Below, one piece after another: positions 5,056 through 5,964 of a stretch of 5,964 nucleotides of DNA; positions within the stretch are counted from its first letter, which is position 1; each line of letters begins with the position of its first letter. The position numbers and the translations under genes are program-made. The stretch is from Thermoplasmatota archaeon. GTDB lineage: Archaea > Thermoplasmatota > Thermoplasmata > Halarchaeoplasmatales > Halarchaeoplasmataceae. The notes beneath the pieces were generated by a model, which worked only from the letters and a program-made list of their open reading frames with translations, did not search any database and was not told the origin of the DNA. The DNA lies in the NCBI GenBank assembly GCA_018610025.1, contig JAHENW010000106.1, positions 1 through 5,964 of the forward strand. Reading direction: 5' to 3'.

Positions 5056-5964
5056 TCAGTATTTCTCCAGGAAGGAGAAGCGTTTATGTGCTGGCATGCC
5101 TTCCTTGAAGCAGTAGTGGACCTTGTCGAACTCTTTTCTTAGTTCCTTTACATCCTCTTCTACTGATTCTGGACTCTCGTCATCGAGGATTATCCTCTTT
5201 ATCAATTCTGCGACCTCGTCCATGTGGTTCTCCTTCATCCCGAGACGGGTGAGTTCCTGTGTGCCCAGCCGTATTCCACTTGGTTCCTTAGCACTGTCTA
5301 CATCGTCCCAGGGCATGAGGTTCTTGTTGGCGATTATATTGGCTTCCTCCATCGCCTCAACCAGCGTTTCTCCACCGCCTTCATCCTGTACATCGATAGC
5401 TAGAGTGTGGGACTCCGTGAAACCTTTGTGAGCACAAAGCACTTCTATACCCCTTTCATGCAGGGCCTGGCCCAGTGCCTGGGCGTTCTTGACTATCTGC
5501 TCGGCATACTCTTCACCGAACTTCCGATGTTCGGCCAGAGCGACTCCCAGGGCGGCCATGGCGTGGAGGTGGTGATTGGAAAGGACACCCGGGAAAACGC
5601 CGAAGTTCAGGTTCGTCTGCACCTCTTCGTTCCTTGGATTGGCTAGGATTATCCCGTGCTGCGGGCCTGGAAGGGTTTTGTGGGTGCTCCCGGTCATTAT
5701 CTCCACTCCCTCTCTAAGGGGATCATGGAACTGTCCTCCGGCTATGAGGCCGAGAACATGAGCGGAATCGTACCAAACATGGCAGCCCACTTCCTCGAAG
5801 ACGTCCTGCAGCTCTTCGAGGGGCGGGGGGAACAGGAATACAGAGCGGCCGAACAACGCCAAGTCGGGCTCCTCCTCCAAGAGCAGTTCTTTAGTACCCT
5901 CAACGTCGATGTTCATCTCATCCACGTTGAAGGGGTAGGTCTTCGGCTTCATCCCTCGGAAACC
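5056..5964 (-). CDS. glyA: Serine hydroxymethyltransferase, C-terminal two thirds (5' end outside window)
   Basis: About 302 residues are visible. The reading frame continues through the window edge (the last bases read GFRG before Met at 5952), so the Met is internal and roughly 130 N-terminal residues are missing. The PLP fold is clear: YDSAHVLGLIAGGQF with the Asp and His of the cofactor-binding strand, GSTHKTLPGPQHG holding the Schiff-base lysine (codon 5677-5679), SNHHLHAMAALGVAL, and GIRLGTQELTRLGM near the C-terminus. The enzyme interconverts serine and glycine with a tetrahydrofolate or tetrahydromethanopterin C1 carrier; which one cannot be told from this part. The sequence is closest in style to archaeal SHMTs with a short C-terminal extension ending in a Lys-Tyr. 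It pairs functionally with gcvH, on the opposite strand and 35 bases away. Confidence 0.95.
   Translation of the reverse strand, partial: GFRGMKPKTYPFNVDEMNIDVEGTKELLLEEEPDLALFGRSVFLFPPPLEELQDVFEEVGCHVWYDSAHVLGLIAGGQFHDPLREGVEIMTGSTHKTLPGPQHGIILANPRNEEVQTNLNFGVFPGVLSNHHLHAMAALGVALAEHRKFGEEYAEQIVKNAQALGQALHERGIEVLCAHKGFTESHTLAIDVQDEGGGETLVEAMEEANIIANKNLMPWDDVDSAKEPSGIRLGTQELTRLGMKENHMDEVAELIKRIILDDESPESVEEDVKELRKEFDKVHYCFKEGMPAHKRFSFLEKY

Overview
The window looks like archaeal chromosomal DNA, probably from a euryarchaeal or Thermoplasmata-like lineage. The evidence is two families that are mainly archaeal (a DUF447 flavoprotein-like protein and a small protein ending in a proline-rich PPPIP motif), an archaeal-style serine hydroxymethyltransferase, a stand-alone Roadblock/LC7 protein, TATA-like A/T boxes upstream of genes, short intergenic gaps and T-rich gene ends instead of hairpin terminators. 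I cannot name the genus. There are no mobile elements, CRISPR arrays, tRNA or rRNA genes, and no non-coding stretch longer than about 125 bp.

Layout. (1) The left edge carries the last codons of an unknown plus-strand gene. It overlaps by ATGA the start of a DUF368 membrane protein (PopT-like polyprenyl-phosphate transporter family), which ends at 932. (2) Converging on it from the right is a three-gene minus-strand operon (2570 to 919): a small SecB-fold-like protein, then a DUF447 protein, then a PHP-domain metal-dependent phosphoesterase. The last two overlap by four bases. (3) A 124-bp divergent promoter region separates this operon from a plus-strand Roadblock/LC7 protein (2695-3054). 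(4) Next is a long amidohydrolase of the YtcJ/amidohydrolase-3 type, whose real N-terminus appears to lie upstream of the first ATG. (5) The right end holds gcvH (glycine cleavage H protein) on the plus strand and, converging on it, the 3' two thirds of glyA (serine hydroxymethyltransferase), which runs off the window.

How the genes fit together. gcvH and glyA both belong to glycine/serine one-carbon metabolism: the H protein carries the aminomethyl group during glycine cleavage, and GlyA interconverts serine and glycine with a pterin C1 carrier. They have separate promoters and face each other, so this is functional clustering and not an operon. The DUF368 protein points to recycling of a polyprenyl-phosphate carrier lipid. 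The three-gene minus-strand operon has no assigned pathway and is the least understood part of the window. The oddest sequence-level signal is the amidohydrolase start: a perfectly family-like N-terminal beta-strand is encoded in frame upstream of the first ATG, with no ATG, GTG or TTG to start it, which suggests an AUU start or a sequence error. I see no convincing new multi-gene defence or mobile system here.
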